Assembly: GCA_965194535.1 (NCBI GenBank) | Contig: OZ239145.1 | Span: forward strand, 1 to 64,000 | From: Verrucolacustris abundans | Lineage (GTDB): Bacteria > Verrucomicrobiota > Verrucomicrobiia > Methylacidiphilales > Verrucolacustridaceae | Length of the DNA stretch: 64,000 nt | Direction of reading: 5' to 3' | Shown here: piece by piece, positions 47,975 to 55,871 of the stretch | Position numbering within the stretch: position 1 is the stretch's first letter | Layout: each line of letters starts with the position of its first letter | The notes under the pieces: generated by a model | What the model was told of the DNA's origin: nothing | Databases searched by the model: none | The model's input: only the letters and a program-made list of their open reading frames with translations | Program-made: the position numbers and the translations under genes

Positions 47975-48684
47975 GCGAGGGGAAGAGAAAAGGGGCCTGG
48001 GTAAGGGTGGCCGCTTTGCTGGCGTTGGGCGGCGGGGTGGCGGCGATTTGTCTTCTCGTGCCTACACCGAATACGACTCCGAAAGCGGGGGTGGTGATGG
48101 ATCTACCTGTACGAGTTGGAAATTTCACGGGCAAGGAGGTGGCGGCAACTATGGGAGAGCTCGCGACCCTTCCCAAGGACACGCAAATTACGAGGCGGGA
48201 GTATTCGGATTTGGGTGGGGACAGAATTATGGCATCGATTGTTTTGAGCGGGGGAGAGAAGAGAAGTATTCATCGACCCGAGGTGTGCTTGCCTGCCCAA
48301 GGCTGGACGATGAGGGGCGGCCGAGTGGAGAAGATCGGCTTGGCGGATGGGCGGGATTTGGAGGTGATGGATCTGAGTTTGGTGCGGGATATTGAGGTGG
48401 CGCAGGGGGACCGGCGCAAACTGTATGCGAACTACTTTTACTGGTTTGTGGGAAACGAAGTGACGACTCCTCATCACTGGAGCCGGGTTTTTCTGACCAG
48501 TTTTGACCGAATCACCAAAAATCTGAATCACCGGTGGGCGTATGTGATTGTGATGTCGGTCGTGACAGAGGGGTTTCTGCCCATGGGAAAGAATGAGATG
48601 CAAACGATCGAGATGTTGAAGCAGTTTACGGCTGAGGCGGCACCCAGTTTTATGAGGGCGAGCACCCCGGGCCTAGCTCCTTGA
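47971..48684 (+). CDS. EpsI-family exosortase-associated protein
   Basis: EpsI-domain proteins are encoded next to or fused with exosortases. The 237-residue product has an N-terminal membrane anchor (about 11-30) and a periplasmic domain. Diagnostic features are VRVGNFTGKE near the start, SIHRPEVCLPAQGW with Cys at about 106, and LYANYFYWFVGNEVTTPHHW. GTG 47971 overlaps the exosortase TGA. The protein probably works with exosortase in sorting or in exporting glycan, but its biochemical role is not established. Confidence 0.92.
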   Translation: MSEGKRKGAWVRVAALLALGGGVAAICLLVPTPNTTPKAGVVMDLPVRVGNFTGKEVAATMGELATLPKDTQITRREYSDLGGDRIMASIVLSGGEKRSIHRPEVCLPAQGWTMRGGRVEKIGLADGRDLEVMDLSLVRDIEVAQGDRRKLYANYFYWFVGNEVTTPHHWSRVFLTSFDRITKNLNHRWAYVIVMSVVTEGFLPMGKNEMQTIEMLKQFTAEAAPSFMRASTPGLAP

Positions 48685-48695
48685 TTCCCGTCTTG

Positions 48696-48711
48696 CCTTC
48701 CGAGCGGAAGG
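48696..48711 (+). terminator. Compact hairpin after epsI
   Basis: CCTTCCG at 48696-48702 and CGGAAGG at 48705-48711 form a compact stem 11 bp after the epsI stop. The following AAGGGTGGGCA matches the right end of palindromic element 9, so this may be a decayed family member. There is no T-run, so termination is uncertain. Confidence 0.4.
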
Positions 48712-48754
48712 GTGGGCACGATATTGGTTCAACATTAACCCAAGGAAACTTATT

Positions 48755-49411
48755 ATGAAAAAACTCCAAAGCATCCTCCTCGCAACCCTAATCGCCCTTC
48801 CCGCCATGAACGGACGGGCCGAATCGCTCGAAAAGCTGATCCCCGACAGCGCTGAGATCCTCGGCAGAATGAAACGGGAAGACATCATCAACATGGATTT
48901 GGTGAAAGATGCAAAAGGCATTGTGATTTTGAATGTGACGGGATTTTCGATCGGGATTGGTGGCTCAGGTGGGGACGGCATTTTAATGGCAAAAACGGAT
49001 AAGGGCTGGAGCGGTCCTGTCGCGATTACGACAGATGGCGGAACGTTGGGAATCGATGTGGGTGGAACGGATAACGACATTGTGATTTTGCTGATGAAAG
49101 AGGGGGTGGTGAGCAAGTGGGGGAACGGGGATCATTTTAGCTCTTCCTCCGCCTCGGCAGTTTGTGGCCCGAAGGGTGGGGCAGCAGTTGATGCCTCGAT
49201 GAGAAACCGGGACTTCAACGTTTATATCTGGAACAAGGGAGCCAAGTTGGGCGTCAACTTCGGGGGGTTTGATGTGAACATCAATGATGAGGCGAATGCT
49301 AATTTTTACGGCAAACCGATGGTTTCCGTGAAAGACATTTTGAATTCCGTAGCTGAAGTTCCGGCATCGAAAAAAGATGGAATGGCCCGGATTTACGACT
49401 TGCTGAAATAA
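48755..49411 (+). CDS. SYLF (Ysc84-like) domain lipid-binding protein
   Basis: SYLF domains bind phosphoinositides and other lipids in eukaryotes; bacterial members are periplasmic proteins of unknown role. The 218-residue product has a signal peptide (about 1-22, ending GRAES) and the domain core AKGIVILNVTGFSIGIGGSG, KGWSGPVAITTDGGTLG, VGGTDNDIVILLM and DASMRNRDFNVYIWNKGA. CAAGGAAAC upstream supports the ATG at 48755. The next gene starts 20 bp later, so they form a two-gene unit. Their link to exosortase is only positional. Confidence 0.87.
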   Translation: MKKLQSILLATLIALPAMNGRAESLEKLIPDSAEILGRMKREDIINMDLVKDAKGIVILNVTGFSIGIGGSGGDGILMAKTDKGWSGPVAITTDGGTLGIDVGGTDNDIVILLMKEGVVSKWGNGDHFSSSSASAVCGPKGGAAVDASMRNRDFNVYIWNKGAKLGVNFGGFDVNINDEANANFYGKPMVSVKDILNSVAEVPASKKDGMARIYDLLK

Positions 49412-49431
49412 ATAGAAAGGAAATTATAAAA

Positions 49432-50067
49432 ATGAAGAACACACTCGTTGCTCTTGTTGCGTTTTGGATGGTGTTGCCCTTTTCGGGGCGAGCCCAAAAC
49501 TCGGATTCCCTAAACCTCGCCGCCGATCAGGCGACGAGCATGAACAAGTTGGATGATCTAATGGGCCGAGCACAGAAGCGGCTGAGTTATATCATGACGA
49601 ACTTGGCAGAGTTGACGGACGGGAATGATTCTAACAATTCGTTCGACAAGTTTAAGGATAACCTAAGCGACCTTCAAGATATCCGAGGAGACATCAAGGA
49701 TCGGGTGGAGAGGGTTCGGGAATTGCAGGGCCAACGGATCGCCGCTTGGACCAAGGAAGTCTCGGGCTTGACGGACAAAGATATGCGCAAGATGACGAAT
49801 GATCAGATTGATAAGGCGAAATCGGATTTCGACGTTTTGGACAAGCAGTTGCGCGAAGTAGGCGGGGATGCAAACGATCTGACCACCTTGCTGGAGGACC
49901 TTAAAAAGTATTTTGCCTCCTCCTTTAGCCCCGACTCGATCAAGACGTGCACGCCGATGATTGAAAAGGCCCGGACAGCTGGGCAGGAGATGGTTAAAAG
50001 TGTCGATACGTTACGGGACAATATCTACAAACAGAAAAAAGAGGTGAAGGGGACTTCAGTAAAGTAA
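49432..50067 (+). CDS. Unknown secreted helical protein
   Basis: I do not recognise this family with certainty. The 211-residue product has a signal peptide (MKNTLVALVAFWMVLPFSGRAQ) and a mature part that is almost wholly helical and charged, with likely coiled coils around LGQRIAAW-like and DQIDKAKSDFDVLDKQLREV segments. No catalytic motif is visible. It may be periplasmic. AGAAAGGA lies upstream of the ATG at 49432, so it is probably translated from the same mRNA as the SYLF gene. A relation to DUF2959-type proteins is possible but unproven. Confidence 0.75.
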   Translation: MKNTLVALVAFWMVLPFSGRAQNSDSLNLAADQATSMNKLDDLMGRAQKRLSYIMTNLAELTDGNDSNNSFDKFKDNLSDLQDIRGDIKDRVERVRELQGQRIAAWTKEVSGLTDKDMRKMTNDQIDKAKSDFDVLDKQLREVGGDANDLTTLLEDLKKYFASSFSPDSIKTCTPMIEKARTAGQEMVKSVDTLRDNIYKQKKEVKGTSVK

Positions 50068-50095
50068 ACGAGGGTGGTTTGCCGGCGAAAGTCGG

Positions 50096-50782
50096 CTACG
50101 GGCTTAAGGGCGAGAGCACGAGGGTGATCTCGCCCTTTGCTTTTTCCCCGAAGTGAGCGGCAACTTCCGCTGGAGTGCCCACGAAGACCTCCTCAAATTT
50201 TTTGGTAAGCTCCCGGGCCACACAGATCCGGGAATCTGAAGGAAACACTTCCACAAGTGCCGTGAGCGTTTTTGAGAGGCGGTGGGGAGATTCGAAGTAG
50301 ATCGAGGTGTGATCACGTGTAGCTGCTACCGTGAGTTCTTTAAGACGACCTCCTGATTTAGGAGGAAGAAATCCCCCGAAGTAGAAGGGAAGGGCGGGCA
50401 GGCCGCTGGCGATCAGGGCGTGAATAGGGGCGGAGGGACCTGGGATGACCTCGACGGGTAGATTTTCGCGTCGGACGGCTCGGACTATTCGTTCCCCAGG
50501 GTCGGAGATCGCGGGCATTCCTGAATCGGTAATGAGGGCGATCGTTTGACCGGAGCGGATGCGTTCGATGATTTCCGATTCGCGGGAGGCTTCGTTAAAT
50601 TTCTGAACGCTCAGAAATGATTTTTTGAGGCCGAGATGTTGAAGAAGGAGGCCTGAGTGGCGGGTATCTTCGGCAGCGATGAGATCGGCTGTGGCTAAAG
50701 CTTGGCACGCGCGCGGGGAGATGTCGGATAAGTTTCCAATGGGGGTTCCGATGACGATGAGGCGACCATGAGGAGGATTCAT
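50096..50782 (-). CDS. rsmI: 16S rRNA (cytidine-1402 2'-O)-methyltransferase RsmI
   Basis: RsmI methylates the ribose of C1402 in 16S rRNA near the ribosomal P site. The 228-residue product has the tetrapyrrole-methylase-like fold with VIGTPIGNLSDISPRA, AAEDTRHSGLLLQHL, ALITDSGMPAISDPGERIV, IPGPSAPIHALIASGL and FYFGGFLPPKSG. The ATG at 50782 is followed directly by the domain. It is convergent with the previous secreted-protein gene and 10 bp from the tRNA-Gln gene upstream, with which it may be co-transcribed. Complete and typical. Confidence 0.96.
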   Translation of the reverse strand: MNPPHGRLIVIGTPIGNLSDISPRACQALATADLIAAEDTRHSGLLLQHLGLKKSFLSVQKFNEASRESEIIERIRSGQTIALITDSGMPAISDPGERIVRAVRRENLPVEVIPGPSAPIHALIASGLPALPFYFGGFLPPKSGGRLKELTVAATRDHTSIYFESPHRLSKTLTALVEVFPSDSRICVARELTKKFEEVFVGTPAEVAAHFGEKAKGEITLVLSPLSP

Positions 50783-50792
50783 AGGATGGTTT

Positions 50793-50868
50793 TGGCTGCC
50801 GCGCTAGGACTCGAACCTAGAACACCCACATTCAGAGTGTGGTGTGCTACCAATTGCACCACGCGGCA
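50793..50868 (-). tRNA. tRNA-Gln (anticodon CUG)
   Basis: On the minus strand the sequence folds as a cloverleaf: acceptor TGCCGCG/CGCGGCA, D arm GTGC/GCAC, anticodon arm CCACA-CTCTGAA-TGTGG, and T arm CTAGG-TTCGAGT-CCTAG. The loop gives anticodon CUG, which reads CAG (Gln). The discriminator is G, and CCA is encoded at 50793-50795. It decodes one of the two glutamine codons; the UUG isoacceptor is not in this window. Confidence 0.96.
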
Positions 50869-50921
50869 ATTGTTCAAACCCTAACGGCTTTGCGTCTGTC
50901 GAGCAAGAGGGGGGAGGGAAG

Positions 50922-51281
50922 CTACTTTGTCCAGAGGCGCCAGGCTGCGTAGAGAAGAAATACGGCGAAAGCTCGGCGGGCGTAGATTTCGGGGACTTTT
51001 TGTATGAGAAAAGCACCTGCGATGGCGCCGATGATGCCTGTGACGGCGCAGGCGCCCGCGATTCGCCAGTCGACCGTGTTCAATTTCCAGCTGGTGAGCG
51101 TTCCTACGAAGGTTATAGGAATAATTAGAGCCAAGGATGTGCCGACGGCCACGTGGTACGGAACTCCGCAGAGGAGGGTCAAGGCGGGGACGACGATGGC
51201 GCCGCCTCCAATGCCAAAACAACCTGAGGCTAGGCCCGCGAGGAGGCCGATAAGGGCATAGAGGGTGGATCCTGCAGGCAT
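50922..51281 (-). CDS. Half-size TSUP (TauE/SafE) permease
   Basis: TauE/SafE permeases export sulfite, sulfoacetate or related anions. The 119-residue product covers one repeat of the usual two-repeat permease: LIGLLAGLASGCFGIGGGAI, VALTLLCGVPYHVAVGTSLA and the helices to LLYAAWRLWTK. About four helices are seen. Full-length proteins have about 250 residues, so this would act as a dimer; half-size members are known. The start codon ATG at 51281 is used. The tRNA-Gln gene is about 53 bp downstream. Substrate unknown. Confidence 0.85.
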   Translation of the reverse strand: MPAGSTLYALIGLLAGLASGCFGIGGGAIVVPALTLLCGVPYHVAVGTSLALIIPITFVGTLTSWKLNTVDWRIAGACAVTGIIGAIAGAFLIQKVPEIYARRAFAVFLLYAAWRLWTK

Positions 51282-51382
51282 AAGGGCAACGATTCGCAGG
51301 CAGGGTGGGAATTAGCAAGCGGGAATAGATCCTTTTCGTAGGCTTGCCAAAAGGGAGGGAATCGCCTTACCTTGCCAGTTCT

Positions 51383-52450
51383 ATGCAAAAACATTTATCG
51401 CTCTGTTTGACCGTGTTCGCTGCCATTTGGGTTGTTGGTTGTGCCGTGAAGGATCCGAAAGACCCCCGCTTTGTTGTGGCTGAAGGAAAGGGAATCAAGA
51501 TCACCCGAGGTCAGTTGGATGGGGAGATGGATCGGGCGTTGCTCAACTTTAATCTCTCTCGCGACAAGGTACCTGCCCCTCAATTGAACTCCTTGGAAAT
51601 GAACATCTTGAACCAGATGATCAATCGTCAGGTGGCCTTGGCTGAGGCGCGTAAGTCACCTCTCACGAATGCGGCGGTTTTGGCGAAAGAGCAGTTGGAT
51701 AGGATGAAGAAGAACTTCCCTGATGCGAAGGCGTTTGAGGAGCAGCTAGCAAAAGCCAAAACGACAGAGCAAGCGATGTTGCAGGAGATCGAGCAGAAGC
51801 TGGAAGTCGACAACCTGATGCGCGCCCGTGTGGAACCGTCCATGAAAGCGCCTTCGGATGAAGACGTGCAAAAGTTTTATTCTGAAAATCCGAAGCTCTG
51901 GCAGCGGAGCGAGACGGTTCAGGCTCAGCATGTTTTGGTGAAGGTGGATGCCTCGGCGGATGCGGCGACAAAGGCAGAGAAAAAGAAGGTGGCCGAAGCA
52001 GCCTTGGCACGCGTCAACAAAGGGGAAGCTTTTGAAAAAGTTGCTCAGGAAGTTTCGGATGATCCCGGTAGCAAAGCGAGGGGCGGTGAGCTTCCTCCCT
52101 TCAGCAAAGGTCAGATGACCCCCAATTTTGAGAAAGTAGCTTTTTCTACTGCACCTGGAAAAACGAGTGCGGTCTTTGAAACCCCCTTCGGATTTCACTT
52201 CTTGAAGGTGAAGGCGAAGGAAGCTGCAAAAAATCTTAAGCTGGAAGATGTGAAGAACGAGATCATGTCCCACTTGAAGCGTTTGAAACAGGGTGAGGCC
52301 ACTCGGCTCTTGTTGGAGGATTTGAGGAAGGAAGCGGCGGTAAAAATCTTGCTCCCTGCTCCTCCTGCTCCCGCGCCTGTGACGGCGACCACGCCTCCCG
52401 TTTCCGCACCTCCTGTCCCTCCTACGGCGCCTGCACCCGCCAAAAAGTAG
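51383..52450 (+). CDS. Parvulin-type peptidyl-prolyl isomerase lipoprotein (SurA/PrsA-like)
   Basis: The 355-residue product starts MQKHLSLCLTVFAAIWVVGC, a lipoprotein signal with a lipobox Cys at about 20, so it should be anchored in the outer or inner membrane. A SurA-N-like helical region (to about 165) is followed by a parvulin domain with QAQHVLVKVDASAD, VAQEVSDDPGSKARGGELPP, FSKGQMTPNFEKVAF and TPFGFHFLKV. A Pro/Ala-rich tail (about 330-355) ends it. It probably folds or escorts envelope proteins. ATG 51383 is chosen over an upstream start giving 13 residues ahead of the signal peptide. Confidence 0.93.
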   Translation: MQKHLSLCLTVFAAIWVVGCAVKDPKDPRFVVAEGKGIKITRGQLDGEMDRALLNFNLSRDKVPAPQLNSLEMNILNQMINRQVALAEARKSPLTNAAVLAKEQLDRMKKNFPDAKAFEEQLAKAKTTEQAMLQEIEQKLEVDNLMRARVEPSMKAPSDEDVQKFYSENPKLWQRSETVQAQHVLVKVDASADAATKAEKKKVAEAALARVNKGEAFEKVAQEVSDDPGSKARGGELPPFSKGQMTPNFEKVAFSTAPGKTSAVFETPFGFHFLKVKAKEAAKNLKLEDVKNEIMSHLKRLKQGEATRLLLEDLRKEAAVKILLPAPPAPAPVTATTPPVSAPPVPPTAPAPAKK

Positions 52451-52465
52451 TTTGGAAAGACCGGT

Positions 52466-52864
52466 TTGAAAGGCCGATCTCCCGCATCCTCGTGTGGGTC
52501 AGAGGACTTTTCGCCGAAGTTTGACTCGAAGGGATTGATTACGGCGGTCGTTGTGGAGGCTGACTCAGGAGAGGTTCTGATGACGGCCTACATGAATCAG
52601 GAAGCGTTGGATGCAACGCGGAGCACGAAGCGGGCTACCTTTTTCAGTCGGTCGAGGCAGAAGTTGTGGATTAAGGGAGAGAGTTCGGGGAACTTTTTGA
52701 CGGTAGAAGAAATTCTAGTGGATTGTGACCAAGATTGTTTTGTGTTGAAGGTGCGACTCCCAAAAGGTGGGGTGGCTTGCCACACGGGAGAAAAGAGCTG
52801 TTTCTATCGGCGTTTGTCTTTGAGTGGACCTGCAAAGCTCGAGGCACAACCACCTAAGGCGTAA
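52466..52864 (+). CDS. hisI: Phosphoribosyl-AMP cyclohydrolase
   Basis: HisI opens the adenine ring of phosphoribosyl-AMP, the third step of histidine biosynthesis, using zinc. The 132-residue protein has VLMTAYMNQEALDATRSTKR, FSRSRQKLWIKGESSGN, VDCDQDCFVLKV and GVACHTGEKSCFYRR; these contain the conserved metal-binding Asp and Cys residues. TTG 52466 follows GGAAAG at good spacing. HisE is not fused, and no other his gene is nearby. Its 3' end overlaps the convergent secreted-protein gene by 11 bp. Confidence 0.95.
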   Translation: MKGRSPASSCGSEDFSPKFDSKGLITAVVVEADSGEVLMTAYMNQEALDATRSTKRATFFSRSRQKLWIKGESSGNFLTVEEILVDCDQDCFVLKVRLPKGGVACHTGEKSCFYRRLSLSGPAKLEAQPPKA

Positions 52865-53384
52865 GTCCAATCGCAAGGTAGGCGAGGCGTAGAAAATCTT
52901 TTTCCGCTGAGGATACGGCTTGAGCGGGTCCTATGAGTTTCATCACAACCTGTTCTCCTTGAGATTCAAGGATGGCCCCGAGCAAAAGTGCTTGGGGCAG
53001 GTCGCGCGTGGGGCCACCCGGGGTACCTGCCCGAAGCGTGCCTTCGAGATGAAAGAGGGTGAGTGTGCCTTCCGAGCCTTTTTTAATTTCGGTACGAGGT
53101 GCGTTGGAGGTGGTGAATTGAGCCATCCAGCGATCGAGGTTCGCTTGCGTGGAGCCACCTTCGCCTGACGAAAAACGGGAAAAAGTCAGGGTGAGTGGGG
53201 TGCCGTCGGGAGATTTCTTTTCAAGTTGAGCAGCACGAAAATTTCCAGATGGCGGAACCCAACGCCATGATTCGGGGCGATCGAAACGGAGCGGGCCAAC
53301 ACGGAAAGCAACGGGCTGTGGCGATGGTGAGGGTGCAGAGTGAGCGAGAGTCGCTGTGGCTATGAGAAAGAGGAGAAAGTTCAT
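52854..53384 (-). CDS. Unknown secreted protein
   Basis: The 176-residue product has a signal peptide (MNFLLFLIATATLAHS) and a mature beta-rich domain with FRVGPLRFDRPESWRWVPPS and FHLEGTLRAGTPGG. I do not recognise it. The pattern PESWRW plus later FRAAQ resembles periplasmic domains found widely in PVC genomes, but without a named function. ATG 53384 is used; the frame to 53405 adds seven residues. The 3' end overlaps hisI on the other strand by 11 bp, and the start overlaps the upstream small gene's stop. Confidence 0.72.
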   Translation of the reverse strand: MNFLLFLIATATLAHSAPSPSPQPVAFRVGPLRFDRPESWRWVPPSGNFRAAQLEKKSPDGTPLTLTFSRFSSGEGGSTQANLDRWMAQFTTSNAPRTEIKKGSEGTLTLFHLEGTLRAGTPGGPTRDLPQALLLGAILESQGEQVVMKLIGPAQAVSSAEKDFLRLAYLAIGLTP

Positions 53385-53605
53385 CCCTGGAGGCGGCGGG
53401 TCCACTCGTCGACTGCCATTGGGCGACAGTGAAGAAGGCTCTCATACTCACGATCGATTCTTTTATCGTCCCAATCGGGATGGTTAGATTTCATAAATTG
53501 GATCATCCAAGCACGGGCGAGAGAACGATCCTGGGGAGCGAGGCGAGCTAGGTCTCGGCTATAGAGAAGATTGTTTAGGCGCGAGACAACAGTGAAAAAA
53601 CTCAT
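53381..53605 (-). CDS. Small unknown protein
   Basis: This 74-residue product (MSFFTVVSRLNNLLYSRDLA, then YESLLHCRPMAVDEWTRRLQ near the end) is charged and helical, with no membrane segment. I do not recognise it. The ATG at 53605 overlaps the stop of the upstream membrane-protein gene, and its own stop overlaps the next gene's ATG, so it is locked into a three-gene minus-strand unit. That overlap pattern is the best evidence that it is real. Longer frames start inside the neighbour. Confidence 0.6.
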   Translation of the reverse strand: MSFFTVVSRLNNLLYSRDLARLAPQDRSLARAWMIQFMKSNHPDWDDKRIDREYESLLHCRPMAVDEWTRRLQG

Positions 53606-54009
53606 GGCCGAGAGCGATGGAAAAATCCAGAGACAGCTCCTGCGAGGGCGCCAAAGATAAGCGTAAGAGTGGCGGCCCGTATGCCGCCGCCGGCGAACTC
53701 CCGGTAGTAGGCGGGCGCATCTGCGGTGAGGGGGTAGGGAACGGCGGTAAAGATGGCGCCCGGAAAGCTGTAGAGGGCCCCCCAAAGGGCTCCTGCAAGA
53801 ACTTTGGGCCGGAAGGAAGGCAAGACTGCAACGAGCAGGCCGATGGATGTGTAGGTGAGAAGGAGACCTGCAGAAAAAAGAGCAGCGGCATGGATCGAGA
53901 GGCCTTGGAACCAGGGGCCTGTTGCGGTGAGAAGTCCAAAGACTCCGCCAGCGAGGACAGAAGGCCAGGAGATGTGCATAGGGTTGAAGTTGCCAAGGGA
54001 TTGGGTCAT
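53602..54009 (-). CDS. Small four-helix membrane protein
   Basis: The 135-residue product has about four hydrophobic helices (from WPSVLAGGVFGLLTATGPW onward) with short loops and a GAVSGFFHR end. There is no recognised family or motif. ATG 54009 is preferred over TTG 54024. It is the first gene of the 54.0-52.9 kb minus-strand unit with a small cytoplasmic and a secreted protein. A role in the envelope is a guess. Confidence 0.65.
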   Translation of the reverse strand: MTQSLGNFNPMHISWPSVLAGGVFGLLTATGPWFQGLSIHAAALFSAGLLLTYTSIGLLVAVLPSFRPKVLAGALWGALYSFPGAIFTAVPYPLTADAPAYYREFAGGGIRAATLTLIFGALAGAVSGFFHRSRP

Positions 54010-54122
54010 AGGCAAATCAGCCAAAGAAAAAAGCTTGATGGCATGGGATAATATTGCCGTGAAAAATAAAAAAGAGTCGTGGGCTTACTGGACAAGTGAG
54101 TTTGGGAGAGGAAAGTTTAGGC

Positions 54123-54416
54123 ATGAAAGATGTTCATACGCCGTCCTTCAGGCAGAGGGAGCTCTTGGCCAAGTTGGAGTCGAGGTCGAAGGAGTGTCCG
54201 GGATTGTATCCGTTGAAGACGAGGGAGGATTTTCGACGTGTGGCAGTGGATCACGCGGGAGGTGAGGACGAAGCAATTTGTCGGGTGCTGGAGGCAATGT
54301 GGCAACGGCCTGATGAGGCGGTTCAGCTGAATGCGCAAAGTTTGATTGGGCGGGGGCAGGGGCTAGCGGATCGGGAGGGGGGGAGGAGGGCGGCTGGGGG
54401 CCCAAGCTCGGGCTAG
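54123..54416 (+). CDS. Small unknown protein (uncertain)
   Basis: This 97-residue frame reads KDVHTPSFRQRELLAKLESR, CPGLYPLKTREDFRRVAVDH and RVLEAMWQRPDEAVQLNAQS, a helical, charged protein with a Gly/Arg-rich end. GGAAAG lies upstream of the ATG at 54123. Other frames over the same stretch look like shadows. I have no family match, and the Gly-rich tail may be an artefact of G-rich leading-strand bias. It is followed 56 bp later by the coiled-coil membrane protein. Confidence 0.4.
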   Translation: MKDVHTPSFRQRELLAKLESRSKECPGLYPLKTREDFRRVAVDHAGGEDEAICRVLEAMWQRPDEAVQLNAQSLIGRGQGLADREGGRRAAGGPSSG

Positions 54417-54472
54417 GAAAGAATCGCTCGCCAAGCGTCTGCCAGACGCTCAAATCCGAAGGGCAGAGAAGA

Positions 54473-55063
54473 ATGAAGGAAACGATCAGCCCATCCGCCT
54501 CGGCACCTGAACCAGAACTGCCGTTTGGCACGCCCCAGAGCAGTGCAGCCGCTGGGGCAGAACCGGATGAGGTGGTGGTGATTAAGGGGCCTCCCCGTCC
54601 AGCGGGCTACGTTCCCCCGACTTCTTCTCGCACTCAGGAGGAAACCGAAATGAATCCAACGAACCCAACGGCATTAAATGTAAAACGAAGTGTGGATCGG
54701 CAACGCAAGGAGCAAAGGGCGGTTACGTCGATCTTAAGCGGGGTGGGATTGGGATTGCTCTTAATCATTGGGGGCTGCGCTGTGTTGGCGGGCTTTGGGG
54801 GGTTTGTGTTGTGGAAACAGATCCAGAGACAGAGCGTTACGGTGGATCAGATGGAGCAGAGAATTAACAAGGAGATCGCATCCCTACAGGCTAGAAATGC
54901 AGAACTTTCGAGCGGATTGGAGTCGGCAGGGGCTCAGCTGGCCAAGCAGTTGTCCCTTTTAGAGCAGTCGAAGTCCCAGCTAAATCGGAATGAGAAGGAT
55001 ATGGAAACGGTGCGCCGCAGGCTCTCGATTCTCGAAGGAGATTCGGGAGATCGGAGGCGATAG
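54473..55063 (+). CDS. Unknown single-pass membrane protein with coiled coil
   Basis: The 196-residue product has a Pro/Ala-rich cytoplasmic stretch (about 1-75), one hydrophobic segment (about 85-112, ILSGVGLGLLLIIGGCAVLA) and a C-terminal coiled coil (about 118-190, QMEQRINKEIASLQARNAEL onward). This topology suits a scaffold or envelope tether. No family is recognised. ATG 54473 is used. The next gene starts 4 bp after its stop, so they are probably co-translated. Confidence 0.75.
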   Translation: MKETISPSASAPEPELPFGTPQSSAAAGAEPDEVVVIKGPPRPAGYVPPTSSRTQEETEMNPTNPTALNVKRSVDRQRKEQRAVTSILSGVGLGLLLIIGGCAVLAGFGGFVLWKQIQRQSVTVDQMEQRINKEIASLQARNAELSSGLESAGAQLAKQLSLLEQSKSQLNRNEKDMETVRRRLSILEGDSGDRRR

Positions 55064-55067
55064 GCAG

Positions 55068-55568
55068 ATGATTAGTCGTGTAGAACTTCGGCGGATTACG
55101 CAAGAGTGGCGGACTCGGTTGCAGCGGGTTCAGCAGATTTTGCAGCCCAGTGAGTGGGCGGTGGATGATTGGAATCGTTTCGCGCGGGCCTTGAGCCAGA
55201 TGGTTCGGGCACACGGGTCGACCTGGAAAGAGGGGGAGACAACCTATTGGGATGTGCGTTGGACGTTGCAAGATGGTGGGGAGTTAATTTGCCAAGCGGA
55301 GGATGGTTCGGATGGAAAGAAGACGCTGGTGGTGGCTCAAACGGGGGGATTTGCAGAGGGTTTGGATAACTACACTTGGTTTTATGGAGAGTTTGGGCAG
55401 ACAGGAGACTTTTTGGGAAATCCGTACTGGGTGGATGGAACCTGGAAAGAAGCGCTAGCCATGATGTTGCTACCTCAACAGGCAGGGGCTGGTTTTTACT
55501 TAAGCGGGGGGAATGTGGGCACGACCCCTATGCTTGCGGCCTCTTCCACGAACCCGCAACAGGCTTAA
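55068..55568 (+). CDS. Unknown protein downstream of the coiled-coil gene
   Basis: The 166-residue product begins MISRVELRRITQEWRTRLQR and has WAVDDWNRFARALSQMVRAH followed by a Trp-rich beta region (WKEGETTYWDVRWTLQDGGE, YTWFYGEFGQ). No signal peptide or membrane helix is seen. I do not recognise it. ATG 55068 follows the previous stop by 4 bp and is preferred over a start at 54990 inside that gene. The C-terminus is Gly/Ala/Thr-rich. Confidence 0.68.
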   Translation: MISRVELRRITQEWRTRLQRVQQILQPSEWAVDDWNRFARALSQMVRAHGSTWKEGETTYWDVRWTLQDGGELICQAEDGSDGKKTLVVAQTGGFAEGLDNYTWFYGEFGQTGDFLGNPYWVDGTWKEALAMMLLPQQAGAGFYLSGGNVGTTPMLAASSTNPQQA

Positions 55569-55871
55569 GTCAATATACATCAATACTTTATGCATGCTTG
55601 CAAAGGCATGTATTTCCGTATATATTGTTCGTCTTGAAAGGAGTTCGGCGGGGAGTCGAACAAAGGGCGTGCTGATCCGGTTTCCGTGATCGACCCAGAT
55701 CTAATTTCGGATCAAAGTAAACGCCCCACCCTCGCAGACCTAAAGAGAACGATAAGAACCTCACGGAAGTGATTGCGGTTGGCCATCGAGGCTCAATCCA
55801 TCCTTCGTCGATCGGGCGCTGAGCGCTCGGTTGGTCCGCTCGGGCAATATCTTTCCGCCGCACATCAACCT
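55569..55871. other. Gene-free leader upstream of the RRM protein gene
   Basis: I see no convincing gene in these 303 bp; a 91-codon minus frame has no features. It contains AT-rich inverted repeats (ATATAC...GTATAT around GCATGC...GCATGT at about 55576-55632) and a TTGTTCG...CGAACAA stem (about 55624-55663). The long AT-rich then GC-rich leader upstream of an RNA-binding protein gene could form a structured 5' UTR, possibly used in autoregulation, but no known riboswitch was recognised. Confidence 0.4.

Noticed and set aside
47355..48182. 275-codon minus frame over exosortase and epsI
   Set aside because: Ser/Pro/Thr-rich low-complexity product antisense to genes with intact catalytic residues.
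55588..55863. 91-codon minus frame upstream of the RRM gene
   Set aside because: No motif or ribosome binding site, and composition unlike the coding genes here.
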